Notes under the pieces: generated by a model
Database searches by the model: none
What the model was told of the DNA's origin: nothing
The model's input: the letters and a program-made list of their open reading frames with translations, nothing else
Position numbers and translations under genes: made by a program
Shown: positions 40,683-49,777 of the stretch, piece after piece
How positions within the stretch are numbered: position 1 is the first letter of the stretch
Layout of the letters: each line of letters opens with the position of its first letter
NCBI RefSeq assembly: GCF_001515305.1
Contig: NZ_LNQV01000018.1
Span: forward strand, 1-64,000
Direction of reading: 5' to 3'
Length of the DNA: 64,000 nucleotides
Source of the DNA: Aquitalea pelogenes
GTDB lineage: Bacteria; Pseudomonadota; Gammaproteobacteria; Burkholderiales; Chromobacteriaceae

Positions 40683-42659
40683 ATGAGTTCACACGCACAA
40701 CTCGACTGGCTGGATGGCCAGCCCGTTTCGGTCGCCTTTGGTGATGTCTATTTTTCCCGCAGCAGTGGCCTGGACGAAACCCGTCACGTCTTCATCCGGC
40801 ACAACCAGCTGGAAGAGCGCTTTGGCACCATGCCGGCCCAGGGACAGTTCTGCATCGGGGAAACCGGCTTTGGCACCGGCCTGAATTTCCTGTGTGCCTG
40901 GCAGCACTTTCTGCAGCACGCACCGGACACCGCCCGCCTGCACTTCATCAGCACGGAGCGCTATCCGCTGAGCCGGGCAGACCTGCAACAGGCGCTGGCC
41001 TTGTGGCCGGAACTGGCAGCACAGGCGGAACAGCTGTTACAGCAATACGATGTGCTGACCGGCGGCTGGCACCGCTTTGTGCTGGAACAGGGGCGCATCA
41101 TGCTGACCCTGCTGATTGGCGATGTGCTGGAAACCCTGCCGCAGCTGGATGCCCGCATCGACGCCTGGTTTCTGGACGGTTTTGCGCCATCCAAAAACCC
41201 GGACATGTGGCAACCCGCCCTGTTTGCCCAGATGGCACGCCTGTCTGCGCCGGGTGCCAGTTTTGCCACCTTTACCAGTGCCGGTTTCGTGCGCCGCGGC
41301 CTGAAAGAAGCCGGGTTTGCGGTGCGCAAGGTAGCCGGGCATGGCCAGAAACGTGAAATGAGCTGTGGCGAACTGCTGACGCCGCCAGCCAGAGCATGGT
41401 CAGCCCCCTGGTATGCCCGTCCCGCGACAGTCGCGCAACAAGAACGCAGCGCCATCGTGGTGGGAGGCGGTATTGCCGGGGCAGCCACCGCCCACAGCCT
41501 GGCCATACGTGGCTGGCAAGTGACCCTGATTGAACGCCTGCCCGCACTGGCCCAGGCAGCGTCCGGCAACCCGCAAGGCGTGCTTTACACCAAGCTGTCG
41601 CCGCACTTCACCCCGCTTACCCGTCTGGTTCTGGCAGGCTATGCCTATTCCTTGCGCTGCCTGCACCAGCATTTGCCGCAGGGCGAAGACAGCTGGCAAG
41701 CCTGCGGCGTGCTGCAACTGGCGCACGACAGCAAGGAGGCCGAACGCCAGTCCCGGCTGGCGCAAGCCGGGCTGCCAAGCTCCTTGCTGCACTTGGTGGA
41801 TAGTGAAGAAGCCAGCCGGATTGCCGGCATTGCGCTGCCATCCGGCGGGCTGTTTTTCCCGCAAGGTGGCTGGCTGAATCCACCCAGCCTGGTGCAAGCC
41901 TTGTGCGCCCACCCCAATATCCAGCTGCGGACCAGCCATACCGTCATCGAGCTGGATTACAACCCGGTCGAGCAGAGCTGGCTGGCCAGCAGCGAACAAG
42001 GCCCGCTGGCCATGGGCAGTGTGGTGGTGCTATGTACCGCCGCCGATACCACCGCCTTCGACAGCACCAGCCATTTGCCGCTCAAGGCGATCCGTGGCCA
42101 GGTAAGCACCCTGCCGGTGACCGCCGAGAGTGCCGCCTTGCAAACCGTGCTGTGCGGTGAAGGCTATGTTTCACCGGCACGCCATCAGCAACACTGCGTG
42201 GGTGCCAGCTTCAAGTTTGACGCAGACAATCTTGATGTCACGACAGACGAACATGCGGAAAACCTGGACATGCTGGCAGGACTGGCACCTGCCCTGCACC
42301 AGGCCTTGCAGGCCGATACCCTGAGCGCGGAGCAACTGGGTGGCCGCGCCGCCTACCGCTGCACCAGCCCGGACTACCTCCCCATCATCGGCCCGGTGGT
42401 GAACCGGCAGGACTTTGCCAACTGCTACAGCGCACTGGCCAACGATGCCACGCTGCCACTGACACAAGCAGCACCGTATATTCCCGGCCTGTATGTGAAT
42501 GCCGCCCATGGCTCGCGCGGCATGATCACCGCCCCGCTGTCCGGCGAAATCATTGCTGCCTATCTGGAAGGCGAAGCCGCCCCGCTACCGGTGGACCTGA
42601 TGCAGGCCGTGCACCCCAGCCGCTTTTTACTGCGCCGACTGATCCGCAAGCAGGGCTGA
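40683..42659 (+). CDS. mnmC: Bifunctional tRNA mnm5s2U biosynthesis protein MnmC
   Basis: Two-domain enzyme: C-terminal FAD oxidase removes carboxymethyl from cmnm5U34 and N-terminal SAM methyltransferase makes mnm5U34. 658 aa (E. coli 668). Methyltransferase motifs GETGFGTGLNFL (residues ~60-71) and WFLDGFAPSKNPDMW; the FAD domain begins near residue 255 with VVGGGIAGAATAHSLA and has the C-terminal NAAHGSRGM. With mnmH and selD upstream this is a compact wobble-uridine modification locus. The 3' end overlaps the convergent thioesterase gene by 33 nt. Confidence 0.95.
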   Translation: MSSHAQLDWLDGQPVSVAFGDVYFSRSSGLDETRHVFIRHNQLEERFGTMPAQGQFCIGETGFGTGLNFLCAWQHFLQHAPDTARLHFISTERYPLSRADLQQALALWPELAAQAEQLLQQYDVLTGGWHRFVLEQGRIMLTLLIGDVLETLPQLDARIDAWFLDGFAPSKNPDMWQPALFAQMARLSAPGASFATFTSAGFVRRGLKEAGFAVRKVAGHGQKREMSCGELLTPPARAWSAPWYARPATVAQQERSAIVVGGGIAGAATAHSLAIRGWQVTLIERLPALAQAASGNPQGVLYTKLSPHFTPLTRLVLAGYAYSLRCLHQHLPQGEDSWQACGVLQLAHDSKEAERQSRLAQAGLPSSLLHLVDSEEASRIAGIALPSGGLFFPQGGWLNPPSLVQALCAHPNIQLRTSHTVIELDYNPVEQSWLASSEQGPLAMGSVVVLCTAADTTAFDSTSHLPLKAIRGQVSTLPVTAESAALQTVLCGEGYVSPARHQQHCVGASFKFDADNLDVTTDEHAENLDMLAGLAPALHQALQADTLSAEQLGGRAAYRCTSPDYLPIIGPVVNRQDFANCYSALANDATLPLTQAAPYIPGLYVNAAHGSRGMITAPLSGEIIAAYLEGEAAPLPVDLMQAVHPSRFLLRRLIRKQG

Positions 42660-43091
42660 GCCTTCAGCCTGGCGGGCCACCGCTTGTTCAATCACCTGGC
42701 GGATGTCATCCGGAATGGCTACCGGCACCCCGGCCTGGTAGTCCACCCACACCAGGGTGACGTCGCCATAGGCATACACGGTGTGCGGGTCACCCTGCCG
42801 GTAGAAATGATGGCGCAACTGCAAGCTGCTGCGACCCAGCTTTTCCAGCTCGATGGTGATTTCCACCGTGGCCGGGTAGGTCAGTTGCTTGCGGAAGGTG
42901 CAGGAGGTGCTGGCCAGAACCGGCCCCCTGCCCTGGGGATTGATGCTGTGCCCCATGGACTCCAGCCAGTTCAGGCGGATTTGCTCCAGATAGCGGAAGT
43001 AATAAGTATTGTTGAGATGGCCAACCGCATCCATGTCACCCCAGCGCATGGTGATGGTCTGGCGGTCAATGACCGGGTAGGTTTTTTCCAA
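42627..43091 (-). CDS. Acyl-CoA thioesterase, 4HBT hotdog family
   Basis: 154 aa, YbgC/FadM-like. Catalytic Asp in RWGDMDAVGHLNNTYYFRYLE, followed by the hotdog helix and CTFRKQLTYPATVEI. No signal peptide. Overlaps the convergent mnmC 3' end by 33 nt. The substrate (short- or long-chain acyl-CoA) cannot be told from sequence. Confidence 0.87.
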   Translation of the reverse strand: MEKTYPVIDRQTITMRWGDMDAVGHLNNTYYFRYLEQIRLNWLESMGHSINPQGRGPVLASTSCTFRKQLTYPATVEITIELEKLGRSSLQLRHHFYRQGDPHTVYAYGDVTLVWVDYQAGVPVAIPDDIRQVIEQAVARQAEGSALLADQSAQ

Positions 43092-43179
43092 TATGTTCTC
43101 CTTACCTTAACGTCATGCTGTGCTGCATCATAACGCCAGCCGTCAAAATCCGTCACAAAAAAACCATGCAATGATGCTA

Positions 43180-43207
43180 CTGAGAGCCAGTACGGCTTGC
43201 GCATAAT
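43180..43207 (+). promoter_or_regulatory. Candidate sigma-70 promoter of the small RNA
   Basis: -10 CATAAT (43202-43207, five of six) with -35 CTGAGA (43180-43185, four of six) at 16 bp. The predicted start, ~7 nt downstream, coincides with the first base of hairpin 1 of the RNA. Confidence 0.55.
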
Positions 43208-43213
43208 CAGCCT

Positions 43214-43352
43214 GTTCCTGCTCTACAACTTGTGTAGTGCAGGAACATGGCTGTCAGTCAGGTGATCGGTTCCCCCGGCCCACCTGACTGACAGCTCCTG
43301 AGCGAAGGTGCAAGCTGGAGCCCCGTCCCCCAAGGCCGGGGCTCGTTTTTTT
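43214..43352 (+). ncRNA. Candidate structured small RNA, ~139 nt
   Basis: Three strong hairpins follow each other with almost no spacer. Hairpin 1: GTTCCTGC and CTACA pairing with TGTAG and GCAGGAAC (43214-43246). Hairpin 2: a perfect 14-bp stem CTGTCAGTCAGGTG / CACCTGACTGACAG (43251-43294) with a 16-nt C-rich loop. Hairpin 3: GAGCCCCG / CGGGGCTC with loop containing CCCCC, then seven T (43318-43352), an intrinsic terminator. A promoter-like CATAAT sits 7 nt before. No open reading frame crosses it and both flanking genes point away or end elsewhere. It lacks the hallmarks of 6S, 4.5S, tmRNA and RNase P RNA. Two unpaired UCCCCC stretches could pair with Shine-Dalgarno sequences. Confidence 0.72.
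43318..43352 (+). terminator. Terminator of the candidate small RNA
   Basis: GAGCCCCG / CGGGGCTC, 11-nt loop, followed by G and seven T. No protein gene on the plus strand ends upstream within 650 nt, so it must serve a non-coding transcript. Confidence 0.85.
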
Positions 43353-43394
43353 CCTGCGGCTGCCATCCAGCAGCACACCAGCCAGCCACAAAGC

Positions 43395-43418
43395 AAAAGG
43401 GCCGCAAATGGCGGCCCT
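43395..43418 (-). terminator. Hairpin terminator downstream of the TauE/SafE gene
   Basis: GGGCCGC / GCGGCCC stem with a short AAAT-type loop; the minus strand continues TTTTGC. It begins 35 nt after the stop codon. Confidence 0.65.
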
Positions 43419-43452
43419 GTTCATCTCATTCAGTAATCAGCCATTGCCGGCA

Positions 43453-44223
43453 TTACATCACCAGCTTGGCCCCCACCACGGCCAGCATGACCGCGAGCGC
43501 AGGACGCAACCAGCTGTCGGTCAGGCTGCGAGTCAGCTTGCTGCCCAGCCAGATGCCCGGCAGCGAGCCCATCAGCAGGTTAAGCAACAGCATGTAATTG
43601 AGGTTACCCATGCTGGCATGGCCCAAACCCGCCACCAAAGTCAGCGGAACGGCATGGGCAATTTCGGTTCCCACCAGGCGTCGGGTGGGCAGGGCCGGAT
43701 ACAGTGCAAACAAGGCCAGGGTACCCAGCGCGCCGGCACCAATCGAACTGAGGGTGACCAGCACGCCAAGACCCACGCCGATCAGCACGGTGGGCAAGGG
43801 CTTGAGCACCAGCTCGGCCTGCGGATTGCCAGTCGGGTTGATCAGCTTCATCAGCTTGGGTTTGAGCAGGATGGACGCGGCGGTCAGCAACAGCGCAATA
43901 CCCAGCACCAGCTTGAAGACCGAATCCAGCACATGGCTGGAGAGATGCAGCCAGGACAACAGGCCCAGCGTCAACAGCGAAGCGGGCACGCTGCCCATGG
44001 ACAACCAGCCGGTCAGCTTCCAGTCCACGTGTTTTTGCTTGTGATGGACAAACACCCCACCGGCCTTGGTCACGGCGGCATACAGCAAATCGGTGCCGAC
44101 GGCAGTGGACGGCGAGATGCCGAACCACAGCAGGATGGGGGTCATCAGGGAGCCTCCTCCCACGCCGGTCAATCCGACGATGAAGCCCACCACCAGACCC
44201 GCAATTGCATATCCTAACTCCAT
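43453..44223 (-). CDS. TauE/SafE family sulfite/anion exporter
   Basis: 256-aa inner-membrane permease with about seven to eight hydrophobic segments and the family N-terminus GLVVGFIVGLTGVGGGSLMTPIL, repeated in degenerate form in the second half (LVTLSSIGAGALGTLAL). Family members export sulfite, sulfoacetate or related organosulfur anions; the substrate here is unknown. Monocistronic between gene-free stretches. Confidence 0.88.
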   Translation of the reverse strand: MELGYAIAGLVVGFIVGLTGVGGGSLMTPILLWFGISPSTAVGTDLLYAAVTKAGGVFVHHKQKHVDWKLTGWLSMGSVPASLLTLGLLSWLHLSSHVLDSVFKLVLGIALLLTAASILLKPKLMKLINPTGNPQAELVLKPLPTVLIGVGLGVLVTLSSIGAGALGTLALFALYPALPTRRLVGTEIAHAVPLTLVAGLGHASMGNLNYMLLLNLLMGSLPGIWLGSKLTRSLTDSWLRPALAVMLAVVGAKLVM

Positions 44224-44522
44224 GACCGCTCCAGACTAAGTTCTGGCGCTATGCTACTGCACACAACATATAACCAACTAGATTGTTTGATTTATTCGAT
44301 ATTCAATAAAAGTCTATACCGCATCGCAACAGGGTTATACGGGAATGTCGGCGTCAAATCTGCTACAAATAACCATACGTGGGGAGATGTAGCGCGGCAA
44401 ACACACAACATTTTGGGAATCGCTTGACTGATCAGGCTTTACAAATGTTTGAAATACAGTCAAGTTTTAATGGTTGGCACAACCAACCGCATGTTGTAGT
44501 ACCCACATCAGGAGGTGCAAGG
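44224..44522. other. Intergenic region with two inverted repeats
   Basis: About 300 nt without a convincing gene, AT-rich, between the divergent permease and small-protein genes. It holds TGGTTG-GCA-CAACCA (44471-44485), 37 nt before the small-protein start, and TTGACTG...CAGTCAA (44424-44463). Either may be a regulator site; no good -35/-10 pair is evident. Confidence 0.4.
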
Positions 44523-44714
44523 ATGATTTCCCGTATTCCTCTCAGCGTCCGCCGCAAGCAGGCGCGTGATCAGCATGAAAGTTTTCTGTACGCGGTAGCC
44601 AAACCGCAATTGAGTGACACCGAACGCTGCCGGCAACAAAAGGTTCGCCAGCGCGCCCATGACCGTGATGATGCCCGCTTCATGGCCGAACGCTGCGAAG
44701 ACGATCTGTTCTAG
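44523..44714 (+). CDS. Small basic hypothetical protein
   Basis: 63 aa, highly charged and Arg/Gln-rich (SVRRKQARDQHE, RQQKVRQRAHDRDD), predicted mostly helical, no signal peptide. Support for being real: a perfect AGGAGG 7 nt before ATG 44523, and a terminator 28 nt after the stop. No family recognised. Confidence 0.65.
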   Translation: MISRIPLSVRRKQARDQHESFLYAVAKPQLSDTERCRQQKVRQRAHDRDDARFMAERCEDDLF

Positions 44715-44741
44715 ACACACTTCAACACTGCAAGACACCAT

Positions 44742-44771
44742 GGCGCCACACGCTGGCGCCTTTCCCCTTTT
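44742..44771 (+). terminator. Terminator after the small basic protein gene
   Basis: GGCGCCA-CACGC-TGGCGCC stem followed by TTTCCCCTTTT. Confidence 0.75.
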
Positions 44772-44832
44772 GCATTCCGCCACACCCCGCAGACACCCCA
44801 CACAGGCATGCATCCCGGCATGCCTGCTGATT

Positions 44833-44849
44833 TTTATCTTTTCTTTATC
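44833..44849 (+). promoter_or_regulatory. Candidate KdpE binding site
   Basis: Direct repeat TTTATC-TTTTC-TTTATC, like the T-rich 6-5-6 repeat bound by KdpE in E. coli. It lies 27 bp before a perfect -35 TTGACA (44876-44881), whose -10 (TTCACT at 16 bp) is weak, as expected of an activated promoter. The operon's first ATG follows at 44934. Confidence 0.55.
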
Positions 44850-44933
44850 TCCCCTCCGCGCTTTTTAGCAGGTTTTTGACACCGCTTTGCGTACCTTTCA
44901 CTGGCACCTAACGTCCACCAAAGGAAACGCAAA

Positions 44934-45023
44934 ATGGATTTGGTCTACCTGGGCCTGACCCTGGGCTTTACCGCGCTGACATTGGCTTTTGTCGCAGCCT
45001 GCCAGCAGCTGGAGGGCAAATAA
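44934..45023 (+). CDS. 29-residue membrane peptide at the head of the kdp operon
   Basis: Sequence of 29 aa: N-terminal MDLVYLGLTLGF, one hydrophobic segment (about residues 4-22), then CQQLEGK. AAGGAA precedes the ATG. It lies 3 nt before kdpF and is similar in size and topology but not in sequence. I infer a co-translated accessory membrane peptide, not a decayed kdpF, since kdpF is intact. Function unknown. Confidence 0.7.
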   Translation: MDLVYLGLTLGFTALTLAFVAACQQLEGK

Positions 45024-45026
45024 ACC

Positions 45027-45116
45027 ATGAACCTGTTTTATCTGATCAGTACCGTGATCGCACTGGGACTGCTGGGCTATCTGGTCTACGCCCTGGTCAA
45101 GCCGGAGAACTTCTGA
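45027..45116 (+). CDS. kdpF: K+-transporting ATPase small subunit KdpF
   Basis: 29-aa single-span peptide (MNLFYLISTVIALGLLGYLVY...) that stabilises the KdpABC complex in the inner membrane. The C-terminal ALVKPENF is the family signature. GGAGGG precedes the ATG, and kdpA begins 1 nt after the stop. Confidence 0.9.
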   Translation: MNLFYLISTVIALGLLGYLVYALVKPENF

Positions 45117-45117
45117 C

Positions 45118-46925
45118 ATGAGCACACCTGCCTTTCTCCAACTGGGGCTGTTCCTGCTTGTCCTGCTCGCACTGGCCTGGCCCCTGAGCAGCTATATCAC
45201 CCGCGTCATGCAGGGGGAAAACCCTGGCGTGCTGCGATTTGTTGCGCCACTGGAACGCGGCGTCTACCGCCTGGCCGGTATCCGGCCTGATGAAGACATG
45301 GGCTGGCGCGGCTATGCAGTGGCCTTGCTGCTGTTCAATCTGCTGGGCGCACTAGCGGTTTATGGCCTGCAGCGCTTGCAGGGCATCCTGCCCTTGAACC
45401 CGCAGGCACTGGCCGGCGTTGCGCCGGACTCTTCATTCAATACCGCCATTTCCTTCATCACCAATACCAACTGGCAAGGCTATGGTGGCGAAACCACCAT
45501 GAGCTACCTCACCCAGATGCTGGGGCTGACGGTGCAGAACTTCCTGTCGGCCGCCACCGGGGCCGCGGTGGTGATTGCGCTGATCCGTGGTTTTGCCGCC
45601 ACAACTCGGCCAGAATCGGTAACTTCTGGGTCGATGTCAGCCGCTTTACCCTGTATATCCTGCTGCCGCTGTCGCTGGTGCTGGCGCTGGTTTTCACCCA
45701 GCAAGGTGTGATCCAGAACCTGCTGCCTTACCAGACAGCACACACCGTTGAGGTGACGCAGTTCCAGCAGCCCAAGCTGGATGCCAAGGGCAGCCCGCTC
45801 ATCGGCAAGGATGGCAAGCCTGTCATGGTAGACAGCCAAACCCGGCAGCAAACCCTGCCGATGGGTCCGGTCGCCTCGCAGGAAGCCATCAAGATGCTGG
45901 GCACCAATGGCGGTGGCTTCTTCAATGCCAACTCGGCCCATCCGTTTGAAAACCCGACCCCGCTGTCCAATCTGCTGCAAGAGCTGGCCATCTTCCTGAT
46001 TCCAGCTGCCCTGTGCCTGGTATTCGGCCGCATGGTGGGCGACCGGCGTCAGGGCTGGGCCATTCTGGCCGCCATGCTGCTGATGTTTGCCACTGCCGTG
46101 GTGGTGGAAACCGGCGCCGAACAGGCTGGCATTCCGCAACTGAGCGCCATGGGGGTGGACCAGCAGGCCAGCAGCATGCAGGCCGGCGGCAATATGGAGG
46201 GCAAGGAAAGCCGCTTCGGCATTATCGACACCTCGCTGTTTACCGTCATTACCACTGCGGCGTCCTGCGGGGGCGTGGTGGCCATGCATGATTCGCTCAC
46301 CCCTGTCGGCGGCCTCGTGCCCACCTTCCTGATGCAACTGGGTGAAGTAGTATTCGGCGGTGTGGGTTCCGGCCTGTACGGCATGCTGGTCTTTGCCATT
46401 CTGGCGGTATTCATTGCCGGCCTGATGGTGGGACGCACGCCGGAATACCTGGGCAAGAAGATAGAAACCTACGAAATGAAGATGACCGCCATCACCATTC
46501 TGGTGACGCCCATCCTGGTGCTGGTACTGACCGCCATTGCTGTCAGCCTGGATGCGGGCAAGGCCGGTATCGCCAACCCCGGCGCGCATGGTTTCAGCGA
46601 AATCCTCTATGCCTTCACCTCGGCCGCCAACAATAACGGCAGCGCCTTTGCCGGGCTATCGGCCAACACGCCGTTCTACAACATCATGACCGCCATCGCC
46701 ATGTTCTTTGGCCGCTTTTTGATGATTGTGCCCATCCTGGCCATTGCCGGTTCGCTGTCCGCCAAGAAGCGTCTGGCCGTCACCAGCGGCACCCTGCCCA
46801 CCCACGGCCCGCTGTTCGTGGTGTTGCTGATCGGCACCGTGCTGCTGGTAGGCGCGCTCAACTATGTTCCGGCGCTGGCACTGGGCCCGGTGGTGGAGCA
46901 TCTGCAAATGGTGAGCGGACATTAA
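45118..46925 (+). CDS. kdpA: K+-transporting ATPase subunit KdpA, interrupted by an apparent frameshift
   Basis: Channel-like subunit that selects and binds K+ in the high-affinity KdpFABC pump. Selectivity-loop motifs such as [32 protein letters not shown] and [11 protein letters not shown] are present. The frame breaks near 45597 within IRGFA^[23 protein letters not shown] should read TTTTGCCCGCC. One added base gives 602 aa. Rest of operon intact; kdpB starts 39 nt downstream. Confidence 0.88.
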
Positions 46926-46964
46926 TCCTGCAGGCGGACACGCAACAGGATCAAGGAAATCAAT

Positions 46965-49088
46965 ATGAACGATCGCAATCATTCTTCTGTTTCTGCCACG
47001 GCAGAACAGTCTGCCAGCCAGCAGATCAAGACTGGCAAGGGCATGTTTGACCCGGCGCTGATCAAGCCGGCCATCATCGACTCTTTCAAGAAGCTGTCGC
47101 CGCGTACCCAGTGGCGCAATCCGGTGATGTTTGTCGTCTATGTCGGCAGCATCCTGACCACAGCGCTGTGGCTGCAGGCCCTGTTTGGCAAGGGCGAGGC
47201 CGCCCCCGGCTTCATCCTGGCCATTACCCTGTGGCTGTGGTTTACCGTGCTTTTTGCCAACTTTGCCGAAGCACTGGCCGAGGGCCGCAGCAAGGCACAG
47301 GCCGCCAGCCTGCGCTCGGCCAAGAAAAACGTGGTGGCCAAGAAGCTGTCCGGCCCGCGCCGCGACGCCGGTGTCACCATCGTGGATGGCCACAGCCTGA
47401 AAAAGGGTGACATCGTGCTGGTGGAAGCCGGCGATGTGATTCCGGTGGATGGCGAAGTGATTGATGGCGTGGCGTCGGTGGACGAATCCGCCATTACCGG
47501 CGAATCTGCCCCGGTGATCCGCGAATCCGGTGGTGATTTTTCCTCGGTCACCGGTGGCACCCGCGTGCTGTCGGACTGGATTGTGGTGAAGATTACCGCC
47601 AATCCGGGTGAAACCTTCCTAGACCGCATGATTGCCATGGTGGAAGGTGCCAAGCGCCAGAAAACCCCGAATGAAATCGCGCTGACCATCTTGCTGGTAG
47701 CGCTGACCATTGTCTTTCTGATTGTCACCGTCACCCTGCTGCCCTACTCGCTGTTCAGCGTGGAGGCGGCCAAGGCCGGCTCGCCCATCAGCATCACCAC
47801 GCTGGTGGCGCTGTTGGTGTGCCTGATTCCCACCACCATTGGCGGCCTGCTGTCCGCCATTGGTGTGGCCGGCATGAGCCGCATGATGGGTGCCAATGTG
47901 ATTGCCACCTCCGGCCGCGCCGTGGAAGCGGCGGGCGATGTGGATGTGCTGCTCCTGGACAAGACCGGCACCATCACCCTGGGCAACCGTCAGGCATCGG
48001 CCTTCATCCCGGCACCGGGCATCAGCGAACAGCAACTGGCCGATGCCGCCCAGCTGGCTTCGCTGGCGGATGAAACCCCGGAAGGCCGCAGTATCGTGGT
48101 GCTGGCCAAGCAGAAATTTGCCCTGCGCGAGCGCGAGCTGGCCAGCCATGAAGCCAGCTTCATTCCGTTTACCGCCCAAACCCGCATGAGCGGCATCGAC
48201 TACGATGGTCGGCAGATCCGCAAAGGTGCCATCGACGCCATCCGCCGTCATATCGCCGAGCAAGGCGGGGCCTTCCCCGACGCGCTGGCCAAGAGTGCCG
48301 ATGAAGTAGCCCGCCGCGGTTCTACCCCGCTGCTGGTGGCCGAAGGCAATCGTGCGCTGGGGGTGATCGAGCTGAAAGACATCGTCAAGGGCGGCATCAA
48401 GGAACGCTTTGCCGAGCTGCGCCAGATGGGCATCAAGACCATCATGATCACCGGCGACAACCCGCTGACCGCTGCCGCCATTGCCGCCGAGGCCGGCGTG
48501 GACGACTTTCTGGCCGAAGCCACGCCGGAAGCCAAGCTCAAGCTGATCCGCAATCACCAGGCCGAAGGCAAGCTGGTGGCCATGACCGGTGACGGCACCA
48601 ATGACGCACCAGCGCTGGCCCAGGCTGACGTGGCGGTGGCGATGAACACCGGCACCCAGGCGGCAAAAGAGGCCGGCAATATGGTGGATCTGGATTCCAA
48701 CCCGACCAAGCTGATCGAGATTGTTGAAATCGGCAAGCAGATGCTGATGACCCGCGGCTCACTCACCACCTTCTCCATTGCCAATGATGTGGCCAAGTAT
48801 TTCGCCATCATCCCGGCTGCCTTTGCCAGCACCTATCCGCAACTGGGCGCGCTGAACGTGATGGGTCTGAACAGCCCGGCCTCGGCCATCATGTCCGCCG
48901 TCGTGTTCAATGCGCTGATCATCGTGTTCCTGATTCCGCTGGCACTCAAAGGGGTGAAATACCACGCCAGAAGCGCAGCCGAACTGCTGCGCGGCAATTT
49001 GCTGATCTACGGCCTGGGCGGCCTGCTGCTGCCTTTTGCCGGTATCAAGCTGATCGACATGCTGCTGGGCGCGGCCGGTCTGGTCTGA
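46965..49088 (+). CDS. kdpB: K+-transporting ATPase ATP-binding subunit KdpB
   Basis: P-type ATPase that energises potassium uptake. 707 aa. Phosphorylated Asp332 in [16 protein letters not shown] actuator loop ([10 protein letters not shown]), nucleotide-binding KGAIDAIR region, and hinge [16 protein letters not shown]. Gene follows kdpA by 39 nt and precedes kdpC by 30 nt. Full length, unlike kdpA. Confidence 0.97.
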   Translation: MNDRNHSSVSATAEQSASQQIKTGKGMFDPALIKPAIIDSFKKLSPRTQWRNPVMFVVYVGSILTTALWLQALFGKGEAAPGFILAITLWLWFTVLFANFAEALAEGRSKAQAASLRSAKKNVVAKKLSGPRRDAGVTIVDGHSLKKGDIVLVEAGDVIPVDGEVIDGVASVDESAITGESAPVIRESGGDFSSVTGGTRVLSDWIVVKITANPGETFLDRMIAMVEGAKRQKTPNEIALTILLVALTIVFLIVTVTLLPYSLFSVEAAKAGSPISITTLVALLVCLIPTTIGGLLSAIGVAGMSRMMGANVIATSGRAVEAAGDVDVLLLDKTGTITLGNRQASAFIPAPGISEQQLADAAQLASLADETPEGRSIVVLAKQKFALRERELASHEASFIPFTAQTRMSGIDYDGRQIRKGAIDAIRRHIAEQGGAFPDALAKSADEVARRGSTPLLVAEGNRALGVIELKDIVKGGIKERFAELRQMGIKTIMITGDNPLTAAAIAAEAGVDDFLAEATPEAKLKLIRNHQAEGKLVAMTGDGTNDAPALAQADVAVAMNTGTQAAKEAGNMVDLDSNPTKLIEIVEIGKQMLMTRGSLTTFSIANDVAKYFAIIPAAFASTYPQLGALNVMGLNSPASAIMSAVVFNALIIVFLIPLALKGVKYHARSAAELLRGNLLIYGLGGLLLPFAGIKLIDMLLGAAGLV

Positions 49089-49118
49089 CTCCCGCCCCCT
49101 GACATTAAGGAAATCATC

Positions 49119-49697
49119 ATGCTCAAAACCCTGCGCCCGGCACTGGTGCTGTTTGTCATCCTGTCTGCCATCACCGGGCTGGCCTATCCGCTGCTGACCA
49201 CGGGCCTCGCCCAGTTGCTGTTTCCGTATCAGGCCAATGGCAGCCTGATCGAGAAAAACGGCCAGATCATCGGCTCGCAGCTGATCGGCCAGAACTTCTC
49301 TGGCAAGCAGTATTTCTGGGGCCGCCCCTCCGCCACCAGCCCGCAAGCCTATAATGCCGGCAGTTCCGGTGGCTCCAACCTGGGCCCCACCAACCCGGCC
49401 CAGCTGGATGCAGTCAAAGGCAATCTGGAACGACTGCGCAAGGCACATCCCACCCAGACAGCAACCGTACCGGTTGACCTGGTAACGGCATCCGCCAGCG
49501 GGCTGGACCCGGACATCTCCGTCGCTGCCGCCTACTACCAGATGGAGCGTGTCGCTGCAGCACGCCAGATGCCGCTGGCCCGATTGCATAAGCTGGTGGA
49601 TGACCACATCATTGGCGAAACCTTCGGCCTCCTGGGCGAACCGCGTGTCAATGTGCTGGCGCTCAACCTGGCACTGGACGGCCTGGGCACCAAGTAA
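49119..49697 (+). CDS. kdpC: K+-transporting ATPase subunit KdpC
   Basis: 192-aa single-span subunit with a periplasmic domain that contacts KdpB/KdpA. N-terminal membrane helix (about residues 8-28), then the conserved [18 protein letters not shown] and [14 protein letters not shown] segments, C-terminal [11 protein letters not shown]. Last gene of the pump part; kdpD starts 80 nt on. Confidence 0.96.
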   Translation: MLKTLRPALVLFVILSAITGLAYPLLTTGLAQLLFPYQANGSLIEKNGQIIGSQLIGQNFSGKQYFWGRPSATSPQAYNAGSSGGSNLGPTNPAQLDAVKGNLERLRKAHPTQTATVPVDLVTASASGLDPDISVAAAYYQMERVAAARQMPLARLHKLVDDHIIGETFGLLGEPRVNVLALNLALDGLGTK

Positions 49698-49777
49698 ACA
49701 TCGCGCAGCGACCCAGCCATCCAGGAAGGCGGGGCCGCTGCGCGGTTTGGCTGCGACCGGCCAGAAAAAGAAAGCCG

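Noticed and set aside
43092-43452. A known housekeeping RNA (6S, 4.5S, tmRNA) in the 43.1-43.4 kb gap
   Set aside because: No 6S bubble arrangement, no 4.5S GGAAGGA loop, and no tRNA-like ends; kept instead as an unassigned small RNA.
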